NCBI RefSeq assembly: GCF_016706325.1
Contig: NZ_JADJJX010000002.1
Location: 430,936-494,935 of the forward strand
Direction: 5' to 3'
Origin: Methanothrix sp.
GTDB lineage: Archaea > Halobacteriota > Methanosarcinia > Methanotrichales > Methanotrichaceae
DNA: 64,000 bases
A program made the translations under genes and the position numbers. Positions 35,489 through 47,695 of this stretch are shown here, one piece after another. The notes below the pieces were generated by a model that worked only from the letters and a program-made list of their open reading frames with translations, was not told the DNA's origin and did not search any database. How positions within the stretch are numbered: the stretch's first letter is position 1; the number at the start of each line of letters is the position of its first letter.

Positions 35489-37441
35489 CTAATTTCCTTT
35501 TCTGGAGGCGACTGTATACGGCAACAGTCCGCCGGCAAGGAGAATCATCCTCTGCCTTCCGGAGAGGTTCATCTTCAGAGCCAATGCTTGCTCGCTCTGT
35601 TCTACAAGGGCGAGGACGCTCTCATCCCCCTTCTCTAATGATCTGCGAATTGCAGGTATTCTGATTCTCGTATTTTCCGGGAGAATTTCCCAGTCCGACT
35701 CCTGTTCAAAGGTGAACGGCACTATGCCAAAGTTGACCAGGTTGGCGGCATGTATTCTTTCTATGGACTTGGCGATCACTCCCTTCACCCCCAGGTACAT
35801 GGGACACATGGCGGCATGCTCTCGGGAGGAGCCCTGGCCGTAGCTAAGGCCGGCGACAATCAAATTGTGGCAGCCCTGATCGCGGAGAGAGGAGGCGCGA
35901 GAGGCGAAATCCCTGTCCAGCGGCTCGAAGACGAACTCAGCATATTTGGGAACATTGGAGCGGTACTTGAGTCTGGATCCAGCAGGCATGATGTGGTCAG
36001 TTGTTATCAGGTCTCCCACCCTTATGGTCACACATCCTGTTATATCCTCGGGCAGGGGTTGATTGACAGGAGGTTGGCCGATATTCGGGCCGCGGCAGAT
36101 GGTGGTCCCTGCCCTCAGATCCGGTGCTGCCGGTGGGATGATCATCCGGTCATCGATATGGAAATGATCGGGCATCTGGACTGCTGGAAACTCCATGTCC
36201 AGCTCTCTTGGGTCGCTCAGCCTGCCGGTGAGGGCGGCAGCGGCAGCGACCACCGGGCTGGTCAGATAGACATTGGCGCTGGGGGTGCCGGATCGGCCCA
36301 TAAAGTTGCGGTTGCTGGTGCGGACGGAGATGGAGTTGGTGCAGGGGGACATGCTGTTTCCGATACAAAATCCACATGAGGCCTCAAGTATCCTCGCCCC
36401 GAATTCTATCAGGTCGCCAAGGGCGCCGTTCTTTGCAATGGCGCCCAAGACCTGTCGCGATCCAGGGGCTATCCCTAAAGAAACACCTTCAGGAAGCTTC
36501 TTTCCCTTCACCATCCTGGCCACGGTCATCAAGTCCACATAAGAGGAGTTGGTACAGGAGCCGATCATCACCTGATCCACAGGAAGGTCCAGATCTCCAG
36601 CACGAACGATATTCCCCGGGCTGTGGGGGGCGGCTGCCAGGGGCTCGATCTGCTCCAGGTCGATCTCCAGGCTGCGGTCATAGAGGGCCTCTTTGTCTGC
36701 GACAAGGGGTTTCCATTGGCTCTCCCTCTCCTGAGCAGCCAGGAACCTTCTGGTCTGCAGGTCGCTGGGGAATATGGATGTGGTGACCCCCGTCTCTGCC
36801 CCCATATTGGTGATGGTTGCCCTCTCCGGCACCGTCAGGCTGGATATGCCATCGCCGGTATACTCGCAGACGAAGCCCACGTTCCCCTTCGTGCTCAGGA
36901 TCTGCAGCACTTTTAGGGCCACATCTTTTGCTGTGGACCAGGGCTGGAGCTTGCCCGTAAGATGCAGCTCGATCACTCGGGGAGCTGTGAGGTAGTATGC
37001 TCCTCCTCCCATAGCGACGGCAACATCCAGCCCGCCCGCGCCCATGGCTAAGGAGCCCACTCCTCCTGCGGTGGGGGTGTGGCTGTCCGAGCCCAGAAGG
37101 GTCTTGCCCGGGCGGGCGAATCTCTCCAGGTGCACCTGGTGGCAGATGCCGTTTCCAGGGCGGGAGAAGTATATTCCATATCTCTTCGCGATGGACTCCA
37201 GGTAGGCATGGTCGTCAGCGTTCTCAAATCCCACCTGTATGGTATTGTGATCGACGTAGCTTACGGAAAGCTCTGTGGCGATGTCAGAGAGCCCCATGGA
37301 CTCGAACTGAAGATAAGCCATGGTGCCAGTGGCATCCTGGGTCAGAGTCTGATCTATCTTTATGCCTATCTCTTCGTCCGGCTCGTAGGAGCCATCTACA
37401 AGGTGCTCTCGCAGGATCTTCTCCGTCAAGGTGTAGCCCAT
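35489..37441 (-). CDS. acnA: Aconitate hydratase
   Basis: Isomerises citrate to isocitrate in the partial oxidative TCA branch used to make 2-oxoglutarate. 650 aa. 'DQTLTQDATGTMAYLQFES' near the N-terminus, 'LGSDSHTPTAGGVGSLAMG', 'MIGSCTNSSYVD' and 'EASCGFCIGNS' carry the three cysteines of the [4Fe-4S] cluster. The swivel domain includes 'LIVAGLSYGQGSSREHAA'. This is the shorter, IPMD-like aconitase type common in archaea and some bacteria. The start ATG 37441 is about 480 bp from the rRNA gene. Confidence 0.92.
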   Translation of the reverse strand: MGYTLTEKILREHLVDGSYEPDEEIGIKIDQTLTQDATGTMAYLQFESMGLSDIATELSVSYVDHNTIQVGFENADDHAYLESIAKRYGIYFSRPGNGICHQVHLERFARPGKTLLGSDSHTPTAGGVGSLAMGAGGLDVAVAMGGGAYYLTAPRVIELHLTGKLQPWSTAKDVALKVLQILSTKGNVGFVCEYTGDGISSLTVPERATITNMGAETGVTTSIFPSDLQTRRFLAAQERESQWKPLVADKEALYDRSLEIDLEQIEPLAAAPHSPGNIVRAGDLDLPVDQVMIGSCTNSSYVDLMTVARMVKGKKLPEGVSLGIAPGSRQVLGAIAKNGALGDLIEFGARILEASCGFCIGNSMSPCTNSISVRTSNRNFMGRSGTPSANVYLTSPVVAAAAALTGRLSDPRELDMEFPAVQMPDHFHIDDRMIIPPAAPDLRAGTTICRGPNIGQPPVNQPLPEDITGCVTIRVGDLITTDHIMPAGSRLKYRSNVPKYAEFVFEPLDRDFASRASSLRDQGCHNLIVAGLSYGQGSSREHAAMCPMYLGVKGVIAKSIERIHAANLVNFGIVPFTFEQESDWEILPENTRIRIPAIRRSLEKGDESVLALVEQSEQALALKMNLSGRQRMILLAGGLLPYTVASRKGN

Positions 37442-37567
37442 AAAAGACCTCCAGTTGATTCATCAATAAGCAGGTGTAGAGGATGATTATATCGATACTC
37501 GCAACTGTGATATTAATACTCGACGATGAGGTACTCGGCGATGGAGTGATTGATGATGGGGCAAAAA

Positions 37568-37580
37568 GGTTATATATCTC
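37568..37580 (+). promoter_or_regulatory. Putative upstream rRNA promoter
   Basis: 'aggttatatatctc' with a preceding A-rich element ('gcaaaaa') resembles BRE plus TATA. The start would be near 37600. Confidence 0.4.
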
Positions 37581-37715
37581 TGAGTTATTGGATGGGTTCG
37601 GCCCGCCTGAAAGGGCAGGGTTACAGGTCCTGTAGATGTTGGTTATAGGACCAATGATACAAGTTTGGTCTGAGGTTGTCCCTGCAACTTCTCCGCCTCA
37701 AAAATTCGAGGCCGG

Positions 37716-37732
37716 GGGAAAGAGTTAAATAC
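37716..37732 (+). promoter_or_regulatory. Putative second rRNA promoter
   Basis: 'gaaagagttaaatacc' has the BRE-TATA look and would start transcription near 37755, ahead of the 16S processing stem. It could be the main or a tandem promoter. Confidence 0.4.
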
Positions 37733-37854
37733 CGCAGATGACTACCTTAATGGGCCGCTTAGGCATCGCATCCATAAGGCTGCGACCCTGAATCCATGAT
37801 GGGTCGAATTCCATGATGCGATATACAGAATATGTGGAGACGCGAGCTTTTTCG

Positions 37855-37901
37855 TGTCTGACAATGGTCTTGGCGACTCAGCCAATTCCGATTGGTTCGG
37901 A
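37855..37901 (+). other. Pre-16S processing stem, 5' strand
   Basis: 'tgtctgacaatggtcttgg' and 'ccaattccgattggttc' are complementary to 39427-39475 downstream of 16S (for example 'ccaatcggaagctg' and 'atcaagaccatgaa'). The pairing forms the long helix with bulges cut by the archaeal splicing endonuclease. Confidence 0.65.
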
Positions 37902-37924
37902 ACATAACGCATACTTCCTAGAGA

Positions 37925-39395
<1,471 letters not shown>

Positions 39396-39426
39396 AACGT
39401 TACGAGCATGCCAAATGGCATGCCTC

Positions 39427-39475
39427 TCTGAGCCAATCGGAAGCTGAAATGTCGATCAAGACCATGAAATAAGAC
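39427..39475 (+). other. Pre-16S processing stem, 3' strand
   Basis: Complementary partner of 37855-37901, just after mature 16S. 'gagccaatcggaagctgaaa' and 'atcaagaccatgaaataag' pair with the leader sequence. Confidence 0.65.
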
Positions 39476-39519
39476 AAATCTATCCAGCTAATTTGCAATC
39501 ATCTGCTGGCCGTGATCTG

Positions 39520-39592
39520 GGGCTTGTAGCTCAGCTGGTAGAGCGCCGCCTTTGCAAGGCGGAGGCCCTGGGTCCGAATCCCAGCAAGTCCA
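39520..39592 (+). tRNA. tRNA-Ala (anticodon TGC)
   Basis: 73-nt cloverleaf in the 16S-23S spacer, as in most euryarchaea. The acceptor 'gggcttg' pairs with 'caagtcc' and includes the G3-U70 pair that marks alanine tRNAs. The anticodon loop 'tttgcaa' gives TGC, and the T-arm contains 'ggtccgaatcc'. The CCA is not encoded; the discriminator is A at 39592. Confidence 0.96.
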
Positions 39593-39606
39593 TTTGGGAT
39601 ATATGC

Positions 39607-39631
39607 ACACATCGAGGCAGACTCGATGTGG
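39607..39631 (+). other. Perfect hairpin in the 16S-23S spacer
   Basis: 'cacatcgag' and 'ctcgatgtg' form a 9-bp stem around 'gcaga' between tRNA-Ala and 23S. It may assist pre-rRNA processing. Confidence 0.5.
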
Positions 39632-39679
39632 AAGGGCGGAGGTCTGGCTCCCCGGCATGGGGGGCAGTCCTGCGATGCC

Positions 39680-39721
39680 GTGCACAAGCTTTGCGACCAG
39701 ACGCTCACTGAGTTTAGTGGG
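39680..39721 (+). other. Pre-23S processing stem, 5' strand
   Basis: 'gtgcacaagctttgcgacc' and 'ctgagtttagtgg' are complementary to the sequence after 23S (42627-42672: 'gctaaactc', 'gtcgcaaagc', 'gtgcac'), defining the processing helix and approximate 23S ends. Confidence 0.65.
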
Positions 39722-42626
<2,905 letters not shown>

Positions 42627-42628
<2 letters not shown>

Positions 42629-42672
42629 CTAAACTCGGGCGAAATCTGTGTCGCAAAGCAAAAAAAGTGCAC
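42627..42672 (+). other. Pre-23S processing stem, 3' strand
   Basis: Pairs with 39680-39721. 'ccgctaaactc' and 'tgtcgcaaagcaaaaaaag' with the final 'gtgcac' match the upstream strand with bulges. Confidence 0.6.
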
Positions 42673-42677
42673 CATAA

Positions 42678-42744
42678 CGAAGGGGATGCAGCAATATAGA
42701 CTGCATCAAAGGTCAAATTTCGGTTCGACTCCGGACCTTCGAAT
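42678..42744 (+). other. tRNA-like structure in the 23S-5S spacer
   Basis: 'cgaagg' pairs with 'ccttcg'; inside are a perfect 7-bp hairpin ('gatgcag'/'ctgcatc') and a T-arm-like 'cggttcgactccg'. No D-arm with GG and no normal 7-nt anticodon loop is present, so it is not a functional canonical tRNA. It may be a tRNA relic or a processing element. Confidence 0.3.
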
Positions 42745-42748
42745 CGAA

Positions 42749-42869
42749 TATGGCGGCCAGAGCGGCGGGGCAACTCCTGAACCCATCCCGAACTCAGAAG
42801 ATAAGCCCGTCCACGTTCCATACTGTACTCAGGTGCGAGAGCCCTCGGGAAATATGGATAGCTGCCATA
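42749..42869 (+). rRNA. rrf: 5S ribosomal RNA
   Basis: 121 nt. The ends 'tatggcggc' and 'gctgccata' pair. The core 'ggggcaactcctgaaccc' and 'atcccgaactcagaagataa' matches archaeal 5S, and 'ggtgcgagagccctcgggaa' gives the loop E/helix IV region. It ends the rRNA operon. Confidence 0.93.
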
Positions 42870-43237
42870 TTCACCTAAATTTCTTTTTGTAATGACATCA
42901 TGAGCTTGGGCTCCCGAATTACTGCATTTCAAATCCCACTCAGTCATGCTGCACGGTCGATCGGGATACTGTGCGCCCGGAAAGGCCGTCAGCCGGAGAG
43001 CTGCCGTGCTCACCTAATATCTTTAATTATAGCTATACCTCGGGATGCGACAGACATTATACCATGCTGGATCCAGGTCTACCGAATTGGCTGCCATCAA
43101 GGGTCCATGCAACTATGCCGCCTCCCGCCCCAAGGGGAGCGAGCCCTCGGGAAATGACGGACACTCGCCCAAGTCGGAATCGAGGCTCCGTGATTACTGT
43201 GATCACCCTGCTATGCGTATTGGGCTATCATTTTGGC
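42870..43237. other. Intergenic region after 5S rRNA
   Basis: About 370 bp, moderately GC-rich, without a convincing gene. It contains a second copy of the 15-nt 5S segment 'gagccctcgggaaat' (43141-43155; original at 42839-42853) but the rest does not match 5S. ORFs here lack ribosome binding sites and family similarity. Confidence 0.5.
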
Positions 43238-43465
43238 TTACTTTTTAAGCGCAGAGATGAACTCCTCCCTCTCAAGCCTGGCCTACTTCATGATAGAAAT
43301 TAACGTGCCCTTCGCCAGCTCCGGATGATTAGGCACTGTTACTACCAGATTTTTCTCCTCATTCTATAGGTGAATGTGGCTGCCGGTCTGGCGATAGGCC
43401 AGGAAACCCAGGTGCTCCAGAGCCTTGATGGCTTCCTTAGCCGAGACTATTGGAAGCCTGGGCAA
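43238..43465 (-). pseudogene. HicA-like mRNA interferase remnant with two in-frame TAG codons
   Basis: Reading from TTG 43465 gives 75 codons that match HicA from end to end: 'PRLPIVSAKEAIKALEHLG', 'AYRQTGSHIHL', then TAG (43364-43366), 'NEEKNLVVTVPNHPELAKG', 'TLISIMK', then TAG (43283-43285), 'ARLEREEFISALKK' and a TAA. The catalytic His in 'GSHIHL' is present. No frameshift is needed, only the two ambers. HicA toxins are RNases that act with HicB antitoxins; no intact hicB is seen, although a short coding-like stretch upstream (43465-43550, ending 'LDIEVERFAQ') may be its remains, cut by the IS element. Confidence 0.7.
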
Positions 43466-43517
43466 ATCGCTCGACCTCTATGTCGAGAAATGAGAGCTTT
43501 CTCCCCTTTGGTGCCAG

Positions 43518-44700
43518 TTCGGGTCGTGAATCTACAATCGGCTGTTATTTATATAACCTATTCCTATATGCTACATGGGGTGTAGCAAAATGGGCAAAAG
43601 AGGTCCAAAGCCTCGATTCTTGGATGTAGCATGCCCGAATGAGCAGTGCAATCTATTTGGAATTGCTGGGAAAGGAAACGTCACTGTGTACGGAACTTAC
43701 AAGATAAGCTCCGGCAAGGTCAGGAAATATATTTGCCACACATGTGGTACCAGATTCTGTGATAGAACTAACACTGCATTCTATGACACAAGAACAAACG
43801 AAGAAAAGATCAAGCTGGCTCTAAAAATGGCCATGCGTGGAATGAGTGTCTTAGGAATAGCTGAGATCCTTGAGTCAAAACCATCTACTGTAAGCACTTG
43901 GATCTCGAAAGCAGCAAAGCATAGTGAAAAAGTCAATGAAGTTGTCTTGAAGGATGTAGAGACCCCAAAGGTAGAGATGGACGAGGCATGGACTTTTGTG
44001 GGGAAAAAACACTACCCAGAGAAGGTGAATACGAAGATAAAGGAACTTGGATCTGGATAAGCATGGCTGCAAATTGCAGGTTGGTGCTTTCACATGTTAT
44101 CGGTGAGCGATCTCAGGAAAATGCAGATCAGCTCGTTTCAAATACTGCCAAAAGACTCAGATCAATGCCGCTCTTTGTGACAGATGGATTAAGACTATAT
44201 GCAGCAGCTCTTCGAAAGCAATATGGAAAACTACAGCCGTTCGCACCAACAGGCAAGCGAGGGCGACCTCGAAGTCCTAAATTAATCGTAGATGAACTAT
44301 TACAATATGCTCAAGTCATTAAAATGAGGGTCAACGGTAGACTAAAAAAAGTGGTCAAGAGAATCATATTTGGCAAAAGATATAGACCACAAAATGATAT
44401 CTACCAGCTACATTGAACGGCAAAACCTGACATGCAGACAAGATAATAACCGCATATCAAGGAAAACCATAGGTTTCTCTAAGGAGACTGCAGAATTGAA
44501 TAACCAAATGACCCTATATTTCGCGCACTTCAACTACTGCCGAAAGCATCGTGCTCTAAAATATAGAAATGAGATGGGCATAACGAAGTTCAATAGTCCC
44601 GCGAAGCAAGCTGGCTTAATCGATCATGTCTGGAGCTTGCAGGAACTCTTGACTTTTCCATATTACAAAACTCAAACCCATTAGAGGCTCACGACCCGAA
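43518..44700 (+). mobile_element. IS1-type insertion sequence, inactive
   Basis: About 1.18 kb bounded by 12-bp inverted repeats 'ttcgggtcgtga' (43518-43529) and 'tcacgacccgaa' (44689-44700). It encodes a transposase split by frameshifts. No target-site duplication is seen beside the repeats, suggesting a rearrangement after insertion. On its right it enters the methylase gene and supplies that gene's last codons and stop; on its left it borders the hicA relic. Confidence 0.7.
43590..44684 (+). pseudogene. IS1-family transposase, frameshifted
   Basis: Three overlapping frames give one transposase: a zinc-ribbon plus helix-turn-helix N-terminus ('CPNEQCNLFGIAGKGN', 'YICHTCGTRFCDRTNT', 'LGIAEILESKPSTVSTWI') and a DDE domain ('VEMDEAWTFVGKKH', 'LFVTDGLRLYAAALRKQYG', 'IERQNLTCRQDNNRISRKT'). 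Shifts lie near 44020-44030 and in an A run near 44377. Neither is at the usual IS1 programmed site, which lies before the catalytic domain, so the copy is dead or the sequence has errors. Confidence 0.75.
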
Positions 44701-47695
44701 TATCTGCATTCCAAGGATTTTCCAACTTTTCATATTCTTTAATCAATGGCGGAATAAAACTATAAATACGTCTAGCAATTTCATAGTCTTGAATGGTTCG
44801 GAATTTTGGAGCCGTTAATGTATTCGGATTAAATAAAGAGAAATCCGAAAAACCAATAGATATATGTCTATTAGGATTGTTTAATTGATCCAGGCTACTA
44901 AGTTCAGAAGCGATATTAACAAAATCCTTTCTGATACCTTCTCCAGATGTTGTCAATAGACAAAACCGAGTTTGCCTATGAATTCCTGGAAAAAGAGATT
45001 GACTATTCTCAAATTCGTATAAAGATGTTAGAGTTTTGCTACTTATCAATGTGCTAAAGAAATTGCTATTATTATTATCCGTTGCAATACCGCTAGGAAT
45101 TACCAAACCTGACTGCCCATTATTAGAAACGATTTTCTGAGCCAACTCCGCAAAAAGAGCATATGTATTAAACTTTCCTGTTCCTGTCAATGGGTAACAA
45201 CCGCTATTTCTGATGAACTTGCTTTCTTTCTCATGAGACATTTTATAATCCAACCATTGATTATATAAAATTGGATCTTCCTCACTAATATGTTTAATTA
45301 TCATCTTTCTTTTGCTAGCGATGCGCAAATCTAGATCGGGGCGGTGCAAAGAGAAAAAAGGTATCTCCTCAATTTGAACCTTCTCCCAAGGAGGATTTCC
45401 AAGTACAACATCGAAACCACCCTCGGCGAAGACCTCAGGGAATTCTAAATACCAATGAAAGAACTTATGCTTATGGGCAAATTCCTCGATTTTTTTTATC
45501 ATTGCGTCTGGGGGACATATATCCTCTGCTAATCCCATGATTACTTCGCTTGTCGGCACTTGATATCTATTGTCATTCAGCGGAACAAAGAAAGCAGCCG
45601 TCCATGCATCGGCCAGTAATTTCTTTCTACGTAAATACTCTGTATCCTTTAGCCTATGATATTCTTTGCACTTATCTACGACTCCTTCTGCAGTGTTCTC
45701 GACCATATCCGAAAGGCGAGAGAAATCATCCGCATAATCCATCAGGGCTTTCTCGCTCCATCTAAACAGAGTTACTCCTTTTGCTATACGTTGTTTCTTA
45801 TTAATATCCTTAAAGTGCTTAGAGATCTTCTTATCATCTCCAGTTACAGCCTTAAATGCTTCATCAGGAACTCCCTTTGCGATAAGCTCCGGCGTAGCCC
45901 CTATCAGGCTATTGCCACACTTGACATGGTGGTCCAGAAAATTGAGTGGCTTGTCCTTGACCATGGCATTGATCCAGAGGGATACTTTGGTCAGCTCAAC
46001 AGCCATAGGATTAAGATCGACTCCGTAGATGCAGCTCTGCAGGACATCTCTCTTGGCCTCCTGAATAGCATCATCATCTGGCACTGTCGGCTCCGTTCTT
46101 ACCCTGGCCAACTCCAGAGCCAGACGGTTGCAGGCCGCAATTAGAAAAGCCCCGCTGCCGCTGGTCATATCGCAGACCTTGATGGATAGAATTGCCCTCT
46201 CCCTGACTTCCTTGCCCGAGCCTGCACTATTGAGCCGCTCTGCCAGGACCGGCTCCAAGGCGCTCTTAATCAGCTCCTGCACAAGATCGGGATGGGTATA
46301 ATAGCTGCCTGTGGTCTTCCTGGCTGAGCCCCTGGGATCAAGGATGAAGCTGTTGGCGGGATAGGAAATGCCCTCTATCTCCTCCGGCTGGTCAGTGATG
46401 CGGGGCGCAAAGTCCAGCAGGCTCTCATAGATAGAGCCTATCTCCTCCACATTGATCTCCGAGTAGTTGATCCTTCGGGCTGTGCCGTCAATCTCTGTGA
46501 GAGTGAGAAAGCGAATGGCCTCCAGCAGGTCCGAGTTCTTGCAGCCGAACCGGCTGGTATATTCTTCTCCAGATGTCTCGAAAAGCATCCCGTTGTAGGG
46601 ATAAATCCCCAGCTCGGGAACTCCCTTCCAGATCATCCGGAAGGTGTTCTGCAGGCCAATCCACAGGTCCTTATGGCCATCCTCTTTGCTGTGCCTCGCT
46701 GCCCTCTCTCTCAAGGCAGAGAGGCTATACTCCTCTAGGTAGAGATTATTGCCTGAAGATCCACCCAACATCCCCCGCTGCTCGGCATAGAGCAGAAATA
46801 TGATGCGGTATATGGTCTTGAGAATCTCTTCATAAAATCTGTGGCACTTGTCCTGGTCACCCCTGAGCTCTGATACGAACGCCGCGTCGAGAAAGCCATT
46901 GCCTAGGGTGTTGATGGCCGAGATCACGCTCCTCCTGAGGCCAGCACCGACCTTTTCCCCCACCGCCTGGTTATGATTGAAGTACTCTTCCAGATAGATC
47001 TCGCCTGACTCGGACGGCATGAACCTGCTGGCATGAGCCAGCCGGTATAGAGCATGGAAATCGCTATAGGAGCGGGTTAAAAAGATAGCCTCTAAATCGA
47101 ACTCGATGTAGCCCTTGGTGTAGGTGTGGTGATAGTCTCTCAGGAGCCGCAGATAAAGGCCGTTAGTGACCAGTCCCCACTTATCCCCATGGACATTGAG
47201 ATAAGCCTGAAGAGCGTCATGGGGGCAGGGCTGCCCTTTCTCAGGTCGCTCATCCAGGTCCTGGGCAGGCGGGACAATATGAACTACGGGAGGCTTGCCG
47301 TTATCCGGGGACTCTATCCATCCCCTGTGGGAGAACCTGAACTTCATGGAGTCGCTAATCTCGATGTGCTTAGGAGTGGAGACGGGCTCAAACCCCAGAG
47401 CCTCCAAGAGTGGCATAGTCCAGCGGCGCCTAGCATCAGCCGCATCCATACTTTGAAGCTTGCCATAGCCATAGAGATCCCAACGCTCCAGCATCTCCTT
47501 CCAAGCCCTTGATATCCGAAGCTTGTACTCCTTTTTATCAAGAGCGGCAACAGACTTCGACCAGGGAACCCGGAAGGTCTTAGGCGCAACAAGTGGATGA
47601 GATATGGATTCTTCCCTCATCAGTGCTATGAAATGCTCTGACAGAAGCCCTCCCGAGTAGTTGATGTTCTCTAGCTCTTTGTTCTTGATCCTCAT
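44681..47695 (-). CDS. Eco57I-type N6-adenine DNA methylase, DrmMI-like, C-terminally truncated
   Basis: 1004-aa methylase. Motif I 'VCDMTSGSGAFLIAACNRL', motif 'IYGVDLNPMAVELTKVSL' and catalytic motif IV 'VVLGNPPWEKV' (NPPW) are intact. The start overlaps the helicase stop by 4 bp. The C-terminal target-recognition domain is missing: after 'ENPWNAD' the frame enters the IS1 inverted repeat and stops ('IRVVSL'). Homologous methylases continue well past this point, so the gene was truncated by the insertion. With the helicase it resembles drmMI-drmD of class 1 DISARM; drmA, drmB and drmC are not in the window. It could alternatively belong to a two-gene restriction-modification set. Confidence 0.68.
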   Translation of the reverse strand: MRIKNKELENINYSGGLLSEHFIALMREESISHPLVAPKTFRVPWSKSVAALDKKEYKLRISRAWKEMLERWDLYGYGKLQSMDAADARRRWTMPLLEALGFEPVSTPKHIEISDSMKFRFSHRGWIESPDNGKPPVVHIVPPAQDLDERPEKGQPCPHDALQAYLNVHGDKWGLVTNGLYLRLLRDYHHTYTKGYIEFDLEAIFLTRSYSDFHALYRLAHASRFMPSESGEIYLEEYFNHNQAVGEKVGAGLRRSVISAINTLGNGFLDAAFVSELRGDQDKCHRFYEEILKTIYRIIFLLYAEQRGMLGGSSGNNLYLEEYSLSALRERAARHSKEDGHKDLWIGLQNTFRMIWKGVPELGIYPYNGMLFETSGEEYTSRFGCKNSDLLEAIRFLTLTEIDGTARRINYSEINVEEIGSIYESLLDFAPRITDQPEEIEGISYPANSFILDPRGSARKTTGSYYTHPDLVQELIKSALEPVLAERLNSAGSGKEVRERAILSIKVCDMTSGSGAFLIAACNRLALELARVRTEPTVPDDDAIQEAKRDVLQSCIYGVDLNPMAVELTKVSLWINAMVKDKPLNFLDHHVKCGNSLIGATPELIAKGVPDEAFKAVTGDDKKISKHFKDINKKQRIAKGVTLFRWSEKALMDYADDFSRLSDMVENTAEGVVDKCKEYHRLKDTEYLRRKKLLADAWTAAFFVPLNDNRYQVPTSEVIMGLAEDICPPDAMIKKIEEFAHKHKFFHWYLEFPEVFAEGGFDVVLGNPPWEKVQIEEIPFFSLHRPDLDLRIASKRKMIIKHISEEDPILYNQWLDYKMSHEKESKFIRNSGCYPLTGTGKFNTYALFAELAQKIVSNNGQSGLVIPSGIATDNNNSNFFSTLISSKTLTSLYEFENSQSLFPGIHRQTRFCLLTTSGEGIRKDFVNIASELSSLDQLNNPNRHISIGFSDFSLFNPNTLTAPKFRTIQDYEIARRIYSFIPPLIKEYEKLENPWNADIRVVSL

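Larger units (their letters stand above)
37442..37924. other. rRNA operon promoter and leader region
   Basis: About 480 bp between the divergent aconitase gene and 16S rRNA. It contains at least two TATA-like elements, several hairpins ('gcccgcctgaaagggc'; 'cctcaaaaattcgagg') and the 5' strand of the 16S processing stem. No ORF with a convincing start was seen. Confidence 0.7.

Noticed and set aside
42678..42744. Functional tRNA gene
   Set aside because: No D-arm and no 7-nt anticodon loop can be folded.
42900..43190. SRP RNA or second 5S gene
   Set aside because: A 'cccggaaagg' and a 15-nt 5S match occur, but the conserved helix 8 internal loops and the remaining 5S core are absent.
43238..43465. 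TAG as pyrrolysine in hicA and the integrase
   Set aside because: TAG also ends apparently intact genes in this window, no Pyl genes are seen, and the integrase is broken by frameshifts too; mutation is simpler.
43575..44684. Programmed IS1 frameshift
   Set aside because: The shifts lie inside the catalytic domain and in an A run near its end, not at the usual site between the N-terminal and catalytic parts.
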